This document shows, piece after piece, positions 8,749-16,574 of a stretch of 64,000 nucleotides of DNA. The first letter of the stretch is position 1; the number at the start of each line of letters is the position of its first letter. The stretch is from positions 1-64,000 of the forward strand of contig CAZUAH010000002.1 in assembly GCA_964617665.1 (NCBI GenBank), read 5' to 3'. The translations under genes and the position numbers were made by a program. The stretch comes from JADHUC01 sp964617665. GTDB lineage: Bacteria; Planctomycetota; Planctomycetia; Pirellulales; Pirellulaceae. The notes under the pieces are model-generated. The model worked only from the letters and a program-made list of their open reading frames with translations. It was not told the DNA's origin and did not search any database.

Positions 8749-9237
8749 TCAACGTCGGCCGCCGCCACCACCTCCGCCACCGCGTCCGCCGCCGCCCATG
8801 CCTCCGCGGCCACCGCCTTGTCCGCCGCCGCGGCCACCTTGTCCGAATTGAAAGCCGCCACCTCCCATGCCTTGTCCCATACCCTGGCCTCCCTGAAAGC
8901 CGCCCCCGCCCATTCCCTGTCCGCCGTTCCGTGCCATCATCATCATTTGCTGGAAGGCCGCCGCCACGGCCACCAACTCCTGGCCATCCAGTGCTCCGTT
9001 ATTGTTGGAGTCAAAACGCCCAAGCAGCATCTGCACTCCCTGCGTTGCCATCTGGTTGTTCATTCTGTTCATGTTCTGCGCCATTGGGTTCATGTTCCCA
9101 GGCCCATTCCCCTGGCCATGAGCGTTTTGAGCGCGCGCTTGGCGCCGGTTGTTATTTTGCGCCTGGCCTTCACCAACGCACAGGCAGCCCATTAGCGTCA
9201 GAACGACGCATCCAGAAAGTAGTCTCGAAAGCCTCAT
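8749..9237 (-). CDS. Secreted EF-hand protein with Gly/Met-rich tail
   Basis: A 162-residue product. The ATG at 9237 (MRLSRLL) is preceded by GAGGAG at good spacing. Residues 1-27 form a signal peptide containing cysteines (LMGC at 15-18), so a lipoprotein is possible. An Asn/Met-rich stretch is followed by one canonical EF-hand calcium loop, D76 to E87 (DSNNNGALDGQE). The last 55 residues are almost entirely Gly, Gln, Met, Phe and Arg in GGGG(F/R) repeats. Planctomycetes have many exported EF-hand proteins of unknown role; calcium binding at the surface is the reasonable guess. It converges with the HzsA-related gene ending at 8647. Confidence 0.8.
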   Translation of the reverse strand: MRLSRLLSGCVVLTLMGCLCVGEGQAQNNNRRQARAQNAHGQGNGPGNMNPMAQNMNRMNNQMATQGVQMLLGRFDSNNNGALDGQELVAVAAAFQQMMMMARNGGQGMGGGGFQGGQGMGQGMGGGGFQFGQGGRGGGQGGGRGGMGGGGRGGGGGGGGRR

Positions 9238-9442
9238 ATCTTCTCTCCTCAATTCCGTAATTGGTGTTACTCGGAAGAAGCCGGCAACACAATGCCCCGC
9301 AAGTTCAATATGACGTCCCGCAAGGTTTCCTACAAGGAAAAGGCCGATTGGCGCTGGCCGTAACCACGGTGCGGGCTGGATGTGCTATGCTAACGACCTC
9401 TGAATTGTGTCAAAGTAAGGCCTGAAAGAGACTCGACACGAC

Positions 9443-10609
9443 ATGCATACCGAGACTATGACATCGCGCGAGCGCGTGTTGGCTGCGCTCTCTCACAAAC
9501 AGCCCGACCGGGTGCCGATCGACTTGGGCGGCAATCAGACCGGCATTCACAAGTTCGCCTACCAAGCGTTGATCGAGCATCTGGGGCTGGACGAGACCAT
9601 CGAGATCATGGACGCCGTGCAGCAACTGGCCCGGCCCAGCGAAGCCGTGCTCGAGCGTCTACGAGTCGACACGCGTTACGTCCACGCCGGGGCCGCTGCG
9701 GACTTCAATGGCGACATCGTCGTTGCCGAGCGCGACGGCAGCACATGGCATGATTTGACCGACGAATTTGGCGTTCGATGGTCCATGCCCGACGACAAGC
9801 CGCTGTACATGGACATCACCCTGCATCCACTGGCGGACGCGACGATCGACGACCTGGACGACTACCCGTTTCCCGACGGCGGTGATCCTGGCCGTTTCGC
9901 CGATCTGCGCGATCGGGCCATTGCGATCCGCGATGAGACGCCCTACGCCGTAGTCAGTGGCATCAGCGGCGTGGTGTACGAAATCTGCTGGTACATGCGG
10001 GGGCTTGAGCGATGGTTCATGGACATGATCGAACAGCCCGAGTTCTGCGAGGCGCTCTTGGATCGCACACTCCAATTCTGGCTCGATTGGTTTGACGCGT
10101 TTCTCGAAGAAGTCGGTGATGTGGTGGACGTGATGATGATCGGCGATGATCTTGCCGGACAAGGCGGGCCGTTGTTTCAGCCCGAGTTCTATCGCAAGGT
10201 GGTCAAACCGCGGCAGAAGAGGCTGGTTCAGTCCATCAAGCCGCGCACGTCAGCGAAGATCTGGTATCACACGTGCGGCGCTTGTCGGACCTACATACCG
10301 GACTTGTTGGACAACGGCATCGACGTCCTGAACCCGGTGCAGATCAGCGCGGCAGACATGGATCCGACTGACTTGAAGGCCGAATACGGCGACCGGTTGG
10401 CGTTCTGGGGCGGCGCGATCGACGCCCAGCACGTGCTGCCCACGGCTGATCCTGATACGGTCCGCGAACACGTGAGACGAAACATCGAGGCATTCAAGCC
10501 CGGTGGTGGATTCGTGTTCAACAACGTCCACAACATCCAAGCCGGCGTTCCGCCGGAAAACGTACTGGCCATGTACGACGCTGCATATGAGTACGGCTTC
10601 TATGATTGA
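9443..10609 (+). CDS. Uroporphyrinogen decarboxylase (URO-D) family protein
   Basis: A 388-residue cytoplasmic TIM-barrel protein of the UroD/MtaA/CmuA superfamily. It shows the family start TSRERVLAALSHKQPDRVPID (abbreviated), a central GDDLAGQGGPLFQPEFYRKVV-like segment, HTCGAC, and ILNPVQ-type and GGGFVFNNVHNIQ segments. The HTCGAC cysteine/histidine cluster resembles the zinc site of corrinoid methyltransferases of this superfamily rather than true HemE. In Planctomycetes such genes commonly lie beside carbohydrate genes, and their substrate is unknown. The start at 9443 follows a GAAAGAG purine run. It precedes the large PQQ-propeller gene by 52 bases on the same strand and may be co-transcribed with it. 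Confidence 0.85.
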   Translation: MHTETMTSRERVLAALSHKQPDRVPIDLGGNQTGIHKFAYQALIEHLGLDETIEIMDAVQQLARPSEAVLERLRVDTRYVHAGAAADFNGDIVVAERDGSTWHDLTDEFGVRWSMPDDKPLYMDITLHPLADATIDDLDDYPFPDGGDPGRFADLRDRAIAIRDETPYAVVSGISGVVYEICWYMRGLERWFMDMIEQPEFCEALLDRTLQFWLDWFDAFLEEVGDVVDVMMIGDDLAGQGGPLFQPEFYRKVVKPRQKRLVQSIKPRTSAKIWYHTCGACRTYIPDLLDNGIDVLNPVQISAADMDPTDLKAEYGDRLAFWGGAIDAQHVLPTADPDTVREHVRRNIEAFKPGGGFVFNNVHNIQAGVPPENVLAMYDAAYEYGFYD

Positions 10610-10661
10610 TCCGGACCGACCAGTACACGGGCGGCGTGCTGCAATTTGAAGGAGCGAAACT

Positions 10662-13600
10662 ATGTCGAGATTGAGGCTGCCGTTCATCTATTTTGTCATC
10701 TTGGCCGTCAATTGCGTCACAGTAGAATGCTGGTCCGGCGATTGGCCGCAGTGGCGGTGTGATGCTGGCCGGAGTGCATGTTCGCCGCAGGCTCTACCCG
10801 ACAAGCTTCATCTGCAGTGGCAGCGCAAGTATCCACCGCTTACGCCGGCCTTCTGGCAGGTTCGTCAGGAGCGCGTGCAGTTCGATGCGGGTTACGAGCC
10901 GATCGTCGTTGGCAAAACGCTGCTGTTTGGTTCGTCACGGAACGATCGCGTAACGGCGCTCGATACGGACACTGGCGCCGAACGTTGGCGATTCTATGCC
11001 GACGGCCCAGTCCGCATGGCCCCGGCCGCCTGGGACGGCAAAGTCTACTTCTCGTCCGACGACGGCTACCTGTATTGCTTGGACATTGAGAATGGCGAGC
11101 TGATTTGGAAACGGCGTGCGTCGCCATTGGCGCGAAAGGCGATCGGCAACGGTCGGCTGATCTCCGTATGGCCGACACGTGGCGGTCCCGTCGTCGACCG
11201 AGGCCGCGTTTACTTCGCGGCTGGTGTCTGGCCGTTCGAAGGGATCTTTGTCTACGCCTTGGATGCCAGAACGGGGCAAGTGCTCTGGATGAACGATCGC
11301 TGCGGTTCGCTGTATCTGCAGCATCCTCACGCGGCCATGTCGTTCGGCGGGCCATCGCCGCAAGGTTATCTGCTGATCGACGGCGATCGCCTGGTCGTAC
11401 CGAGCAGCCGGGCTTTTCCCGCGTTCTTCGATCTGGCTAGCGGCCAATTGGACGTTTTCGATTTCGGGCACGGCGGACACGGCAGTGTACCGGGCGGCTG
11501 GTTCGTTGCGACCGACAAAGAGAGCCGCCTTGTTGTCGATCCGGAGATCAACACCGAGGGGCACGACGCAGGTCAACAGACCATCGGTCAAAAGGGAATC
11601 CGCCCCGTCGAAGGCGAGTCGTTGAAGCCCGAAGTGAACGTGGGTGGGGAAGTTTACCAGGTGCTGGCCGGGACCGCGAAGACCGTCGAGTTCGGCGGGA
11701 AGTCTTATCGCTTCCGCGATGGCTTCGAGGGAGTTGACGGCGATATCCATACGATGCTCGCTGCCGACAACAAACTGTTCGTTGTGACCCGCGACGGGAG
11801 CCTATTCTGTCTTGGTCCCGAGCCGGCCGAGCCGAAACGCTACGAGTTGGAGGTCCAGTCGCTCGATCTGCCAAACGACCATTGGCGCGCGAAAACGAAA
11901 GAACTCCTAGCGACGGCCGGTGTTAGCGAAGGCTACTCGCTCGTATTGGGTTTGGACAAGGGGCGTTTGATCGAGGAATTACTTCGGCAATCAGAACTGC
12001 AAATCATCGCCATCGACTCGGATGCTGCAAAGGTTGACGCTTTGCGCCAGCGACTCGACAAAGCGGGCCTCTACGGTGTACGGGTCGCCGTCCACCAAGG
12101 CAATCCTCTCGAATTCGGTTTGCCACCATATCTGGCGAGTCTCGTCGCATCGGAGAACCTCGACGCGGTGGGAATAGCTGACAAATCGCAGTTCGGCGGG
12201 CAGTTGTTTCGAATCCTGCGTCCGCTTGGCGGTGTCGTATGTTTGGAAATGGGCGACGACGGATACGCGAATCTCAGCAAGTGGCGCGGCGAGGCGGGGC
12301 TTTCCGGTAGCGAGCTGACGCGACAGGGTCCGTTTGCCGTTCTTCGACGCACCGGGCCACTTCCCGGCACGGCGGATTACACGGGCACACAGAACTACGA
12401 CCAGTCGCTGAAGTCCCCCTTCGGTCTTCTTTGGTTTGGCGATACGTTCCATCACCACAAACTGTTCTACGAGAAGTTCCAACACGAAACGGGACGCGGG
12501 CTGCCGACCACCGTCCAAGTGGTTGGCGGCGTGATGAAATATCAGGTTACCGAGGAGCCATACGGGCCTAACCCCAAGGGGATGAGCTACCATCAGTACC
12601 TCCGCTGGTTGGAACAAAACGGGAAGTACCGCGAGGCCTACGTCGACGTGTACACGGGCCGGGTTGTTCCGGAAGCAGAGATAGACAAGACCGGTTTTCG
12701 CCAAGGCAATCCGGAAACCGGCGATCAGGGCAACTTGTGGACAATACCTTCGCCTCGTCGTAATCCGTTGACTGGCCTTGAAGAAGGACGCCATTTTCTG
12801 AAGACCTACGGCTGCGATCGAACGGCCGTTGATTATGGCGGCCTGCTGACGATGCGATCGGGAACGCCGGCGTTTTATGATACGCGTCTGGAGAGCGGCA
12901 CGGTGAACATCAGTGGCCTCCGGTCGGGCTGCCGTAACAGCATCGTGCCAGCCTGCGGAGTCCTCAATTTGCCGTCTTGGACAGGGAACTGCACCTGCAA
13001 TTATCCGGTCTATACGTCGTTGGCGTTGGTACCGATGACCGAACGGTTCGAGCAGTGGTCGGCATGGGGTGAAGTGGCCCAAGAGGGACCGATCGAGCGA
13101 GTGGGGATCAACCTCGGCGCGCCGGGCGACCGTGCAGCCGAAGACGGCACCTTGTGGCTGGATTTCCCCAGCGTCGGCGGTCCTTCACCGGAGGTGACTA
13201 TCCAAACAACGCCGGAAAACCCCGACTGCTTCTATCGTCATTCGATGTGGATGAACGACGATGCCAAGCTGCCTTGGGTAATTGCCTCGGGCGTCAAAGG
13301 CATCCGCACCATACGAATCGAACCGGTGGCAAGAAGGTCCGTCGCTCCTGGCGGTACCATCGGCATTCGCTGGGCGGGGGCTATCGAGCCGCAGTTCAGC
13401 GAAACATACACTTTCTACGCGGAGTCGGACGAGGGAGTGCGACTCTGGATCGGTGACAAGCTTGTTTTGGACAACGAGCAGAACCTGCGCCGGGGAGAAC
13501 GCGGCGAGGTATCCGGTACCATCGCACTCGAAGCAGGCGTGAAAGTTGACACGCAGGTCGAGTACTACAGTCCGCGATCTACTCAGGACGGTCGTCGCCG

Positions 13601-14084
13601 GAAGGTTGCCTTGCGCTGGAGCAGTCCTTCCGTGCCGAAGGAATTCGTCCCCGCAGAGCGGTTATTCGCCGTCGATGGCCGACCGGGCGGGTTGACTGCA
13701 GCCTACTACGACGCCAAGTTCGCTGGCCCTTGCGTGTTGCAGACCGATGCACGAATCGACTTCGATTGGGGCGCAGAGCTGCCGCCTGCCTTGAAGCGAC
13801 CGGCCGAGCCGGTGAAATCACACAAGACGTACACGGTCGAATTGTTTTTCGCCGAGCCGGATGAGGTTGACGTGGGCGGGCGCGTATTCACCGTCGCACT
13901 GCAAGGCAAGGAAGTGCTCAGCGACTTTGATATCGTCAAAGAGACAGGCGGCCGATGGCGGCAAGTGATGCGACGCTTCCCGTCCGTTCCGGTCGAAGAA
14001 GCCTTGGCCATCTCATTCACAGCGAAGACCGGCCAGCCACTGCTTTCCGGCGTTCGGCTGATTGCTGATAATATCTGCGAATGA
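10662..14084 (+). CDS. PQQ-like beta-propeller / Rossmann methyltransferase-like / PA14 / malectin-like fusion
   Basis: A 1140-residue exported multidomain protein. AAGGAG lies 8 bases before the ATG, then a signal peptide (about 1-24). Residues about 25-395 are PQQ-type propeller blades (GDWPQWRCD, YLYCLDIENGELIWK, VYALDARTGQVLW). Residues about 410-560 look like a SAM-methyltransferase-type Rossmann fold (YSLVLGLDKGRLIEELL, IIAIDSDAAKVDALRQRL), although the glycine motif is degenerate. More propeller-like sequence follows. A PA14 domain lies at about 900-1003 (YTFYAESDEGVRLWIGDKL), and a malectin-like carbohydrate-binding region ends the protein. The architecture recurs in Planctomycetes without known function; a sugar-binding, possibly redox, envelope protein is plausible. 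Confidence 0.8.
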   Translation: MSRLRLPFIYFVILAVNCVTVECWSGDWPQWRCDAGRSACSPQALPDKLHLQWQRKYPPLTPAFWQVRQERVQFDAGYEPIVVGKTLLFGSSRNDRVTALDTDTGAERWRFYADGPVRMAPAAWDGKVYFSSDDGYLYCLDIENGELIWKRRASPLARKAIGNGRLISVWPTRGGPVVDRGRVYFAAGVWPFEGIFVYALDARTGQVLWMNDRCGSLYLQHPHAAMSFGGPSPQGYLLIDGDRLVVPSSRAFPAFFDLASGQLDVFDFGHGGHGSVPGGWFVATDKESRLVVDPEINTEGHDAGQQTIGQKGIRPVEGESLKPEVNVGGEVYQVLAGTAKTVEFGGKSYRFRDGFEGVDGDIHTMLAADNKLFVVTRDGSLFCLGPEPAEPKRYELEVQSLDLPNDHWRAKTKELLATAGVSEGYSLVLGLDKGRLIEELLRQSELQIIAIDSDAAKVDALRQRLDKAGLYGVRVAVHQGNPLEFGLPPYLASLVASENLDAVGIADKSQFGGQLFRILRPLGGVVCLEMGDDGYANLSKWRGEAGLSGSELTRQGPFAVLRRTGPLPGTADYTGTQNYDQSLKSPFGLLWFGDTFHHHKLFYEKFQHETGRGLPTTVQVVGGVMKYQVTEEPYGPNPKGMSYHQYLRWLEQNGKYREAYVDVYTGRVVPEAEIDKTGFRQGNPETGDQGNLWTIPSPRRNPLTGLEEGRHFLKTYGCDRTAVDYGGLLTMRSGTPAFYDTRLESGTVNISGLRSGCRNSIVPACGVLNLPSWTGNCTCNYPVYTSLALVPMTERFEQWSAWGEVAQEGPIERVGINLGAPGDRAAEDGTLWLDFPSVGGPSPEVTIQTTPENPDCFYRHSMWMNDDAKLPWVIASGVKGIRTIRIEPVARRSVAPGGTIGIRWAGAIEPQFSETYTFYAESDEGVRLWIGDKLVLDNEQNLRRGERGEVSGTIALEAGVKVDTQVEYYSPRSTQDGRRRKVALRWSSPSVPKEFVPAERLFAVDGRPGGLTAAYYDAKFAGPCVLQTDARIDFDWGAELPPALKRPAEPVKSHKTYTVELFFAEPDEVDVGGRVFTVALQGKEVLSDFDIVKETGGRWRQVMRRFPSVPVEEALAISFTAKTGQPLLSGVRLIADNICE

Positions 14085-14161
14085 ACACGTGGCGCGAGGC
14101 TCAATGGTGCCGAGGCCGCAGGAATCCCTGCTGGACGCGGTAGCAGACTTGCGGGCGGCTG

Positions 14162-14175
14162 TATACAAGCGTATA
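14162..14175. promoter_or_regulatory. Candidate LexA operator TATAC-N4-GTATA
   Basis: A 5-base inverted repeat with a 4-base spacer (TATACAAGCGTATA) lies 58 bases upstream of the lexA start and next to a TATTATA stretch that could be a -10 element. LexA proteins normally repress their own gene through such dyads. The exact box of this lineage is unknown to me, so this is a position-based inference. Confidence 0.4.
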
Positions 14176-14233
14176 TTATAGTGAACGGAATTTCAGTGTT
14201 TTACGGCTGCGATGATCTTTCGGGGGATTAGCC

Positions 14234-14860
14234 ATGACGCGTTCCGACAAGCTAACCGAGCGCCAGCAAGCCATTTACGACTTCATTCGCGATCTGATCG
14301 TTCGTCGCGGCTATGGACCTACGGTGCGCGAGATTGCGGGGCAGTTCGATATCAAGTCGCCCAACGGCGTGATGTGTCACTTGCGAGCTTTGGAGCGAAA
14401 GGGTTTGATTCGCCGCGATCCCAACAAGGCGCGAGCCATCGAGTTAATGCAGCCGTTGGTCGAGCAAAGCAGATTGGTTTCCGCTGAGGAGGCAGGATTG
14501 CCATTTGCCGGCTTCGTGCCTGCCGGGTTTACGAACCATGCATTCGAACTGGACGAGCGGATCGACTTCGAGGACATGTTCAACCGCAAGGACTTCTTTG
14601 TGCTGCGAGTCAAAGGCGATTCGATGATCGACGCACACATCACCGACGGCGACTTCGTGGTTTGCCGAAGCTGCGAGACGGCCGAAAACGGCCAAATGGT
14701 AGTGGCGCTGAACGACGAGAACGAAGCAACTTTGAAGTATTGGTATCCGGAAGAAGATCGCATCCGTTTGCAGCCGGCCAATTCGGAGATGGCTCCCATC
14801 TATGTCGACAACGCGACCGTGCGCGGCGTGGTTGTCGGAATCGTACGCAGCAAGGTGTAG
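14234..14860 (+). CDS. lexA: LexA repressor, SOS response regulator
   Basis: A 208-residue cytoplasmic repressor-autoprotease. Residues 5-70 are the LexA winged helix-turn-helix (LTERQQAIYDFI, GYGPTVREIA, SPNGVMCHLRALERKGLI). The hinge and self-cleavage site is PAG at 96-98 (cut expected between Ala97 and Gly98). The S24 peptidase domain has the Ser-Lys dyad Ser130 (KGDSMID) and Lys168 (EATLKYW). RecA-stimulated self-cleavage would derepress DNA repair genes. Length and motifs are normal for LexA. The start at 14234 follows GGGGA. A candidate operator lies upstream at 14162-14175. Confidence 0.96.
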   Translation: MTRSDKLTERQQAIYDFIRDLIVRRGYGPTVREIAGQFDIKSPNGVMCHLRALERKGLIRRDPNKARAIELMQPLVEQSRLVSAEEAGLPFAGFVPAGFTNHAFELDERIDFEDMFNRKDFFVLRVKGDSMIDAHITDGDFVVCRSCETAENGQMVVALNDENEATLKYWYPEEDRIRLQPANSEMAPIYVDNATVRGVVVGIVRSKV

Positions 14861-14932
14861 CTGGTCTGGGCCGGAAACGGGAAGAGGCAGACAGGAGTAA
14901 TCGGCCGCAGTCGTATGATTTCCCACACCACC

Positions 14933-16336
14933 TCATGCGACGTTTGAATTCTTCTTGATTAGCTCTTGGATTTCCCCCCACGGCACCTCCTGCGGCAACC
15001 GCTTCGTTCGCGCAGCTAGTGCCGCGGCCGCGCCGGCGGCTTCACCCATGGGCACGGCGTCGCCGGTCACTCGATAGCTAGCATGTGCGAAGAAATCGCC
15101 GCTGATGCAACGACCGGCCAGCAGCAGCCCGTCTACGTCGCGCGCGATTAGCGATCGGTAGGGGATGTCGTAGGGCTTGGCGCGCATGCCCTCGTTTCCT
15201 AACCCTTTGCTTTTGTCGGGATTCGTCGAGTGAACGTCCACGCAGAACGTCGATCGGCAGACTGCATCCTCGAACCGGGCTCCGTTCACCAAATCGTCGG
15301 CCGTGACCTCGTATAGCCCGTGGATACGTCGGCTCTCGCGCACTCCGATCCGCTCCGGCGATACACAGATGGCGATGTCTTTCCAGATGTCGCCCAGACC
15401 GCGCAGCCCGTCGATCATCCGGTGGACTTCGCGGCGGCCGCGAATGGTTGCTTCGGTTAACTGGTCTGCATCGAAGCCTTTGACCTGATACTCGTGGTTG
15501 GCCATCAACGTGAAGATGCCGCGGCCCAGATAGAACAGTGTTGGGTGAGCGTACGAGGGATCGAATCCCGAGCTGCGTTTTATCTCCTTGGCCAGCTTGC
15601 CCTTTGACGCGCCCCAGTCCTTTTCGCCGGGCAGTCCCGAGACAAACGGTTTGACTTTCTCCAAGTCCAATCCGACAAGCTGTACGATGAAACTCATCGG
15701 CTGACCTTCGTCTTTGTCGGGGCGACCGTAATCGAAACCGCAGCCGGCCAGTGCCCCCAAATCGCCGTCGCCCGTCGCATCCACAAACACCTTACCAGCG
15801 AACGCCTCGCGACCGGATTTGGACTCGGTCAGGACCACCGCCAGACGATTCGCGTCATCCTTCATAGCGGCTGCAACTCGCGTGTGCAGGCGCATGCGCA
15901 CGTCGGCTTCGCTGCACATGTCCTCCAGCAGCAGTTTCATTGTTTCGACATCGTACTTGCCGTTGTAGATTCGGGCGTCGCGTTCGTCCAGCTTGTCCAG
16001 GATCTCCCGCATGATCCCGGTCTTGTTGCCGTAGTCGATAATGTTGCTCAGCAGTCCGGCTGTCCACACACCACCCAGGCACCCGTTTACTTCAATCAGT
16101 CGCGTCTTGGCACCTGCTCGCGCAGCCGACAGCGCCGCCGCCACTCCGGCAGGTCCTGCTCCGCAAACCACCACGTCAGCTTCTTCCGCAATGGGGATGT
16201 CCCGCGCAGGTTCGCGAACGGAATCGGTATCTCGTTCAGCGTTTTGGTCCGCAGCCACGTTGCCCGCCAGTCCCATGCCGAGAGCTGCGGTGGCGCCGGT
16301 TCTCAGAAACAATCGTCGGGGGAGCTTCTCCTGCAT
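14933..16336 (-). CDS. FAD-dependent oxidoreductase (FAD_oxidored type) with Tat-like signal
   Basis: A 467-residue predicted flavoprotein. The N-terminus RRLFLRTGATAALGMG is a twin-arginine-type signal, so it is probably exported folded with its cofactor. The dinucleotide-binding motif VVVCGAGPAGVAAALSAARAG lies at about 54-75, followed by the GCLGGVWTAG and VFVDATGDGDLGALAG segments typical of the FAD_oxidored family. The C-terminal SGDFFAHASYRVTGD and MGEAAGAAAALA segments complete the FAD domain. Substrate unknown; in Planctomycetes these genes occur with polysaccharide genes and are proposed to oxidise sugars. It is convergent with lexA. Confidence 0.87.
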   Translation of the reverse strand: MQEKLPRRLFLRTGATAALGMGLAGNVAADQNAERDTDSVREPARDIPIAEEADVVVCGAGPAGVAAALSAARAGAKTRLIEVNGCLGGVWTAGLLSNIIDYGNKTGIMREILDKLDERDARIYNGKYDVETMKLLLEDMCSEADVRMRLHTRVAAAMKDDANRLAVVLTESKSGREAFAGKVFVDATGDGDLGALAGCGFDYGRPDKDEGQPMSFIVQLVGLDLEKVKPFVSGLPGEKDWGASKGKLAKEIKRSSGFDPSYAHPTLFYLGRGIFTLMANHEYQVKGFDADQLTEATIRGRREVHRMIDGLRGLGDIWKDIAICVSPERIGVRESRRIHGLYEVTADDLVNGARFEDAVCRSTFCVDVHSTNPDKSKGLGNEGMRAKPYDIPYRSLIARDVDGLLLAGRCISGDFFAHASYRVTGDAVPMGEAAGAAAALAARTKRLPQEVPWGEIQELIKKNSNVA

Positions 16337-16574
16337 GGTGAAATCCCGTCTGGTTGGACTTTCTGATTGGTGGTCTTTGATTGTACGAGCATCTTTGTCT
16401 GGGGGACAATATGCCTCCGATTCGGGGTGATACGACGCGGCTGTGGAAATCCTGGGAAGAATGCCGGCTCGTTACGACTTTGCGGGAAACGTCGGTTATC
16501 CCGAGCGCGCCTCGCCGCAGCTAACCTCTTCGTAAATAAACAACTTCTCTCACACCGATCAAAGCCGACCGTCG

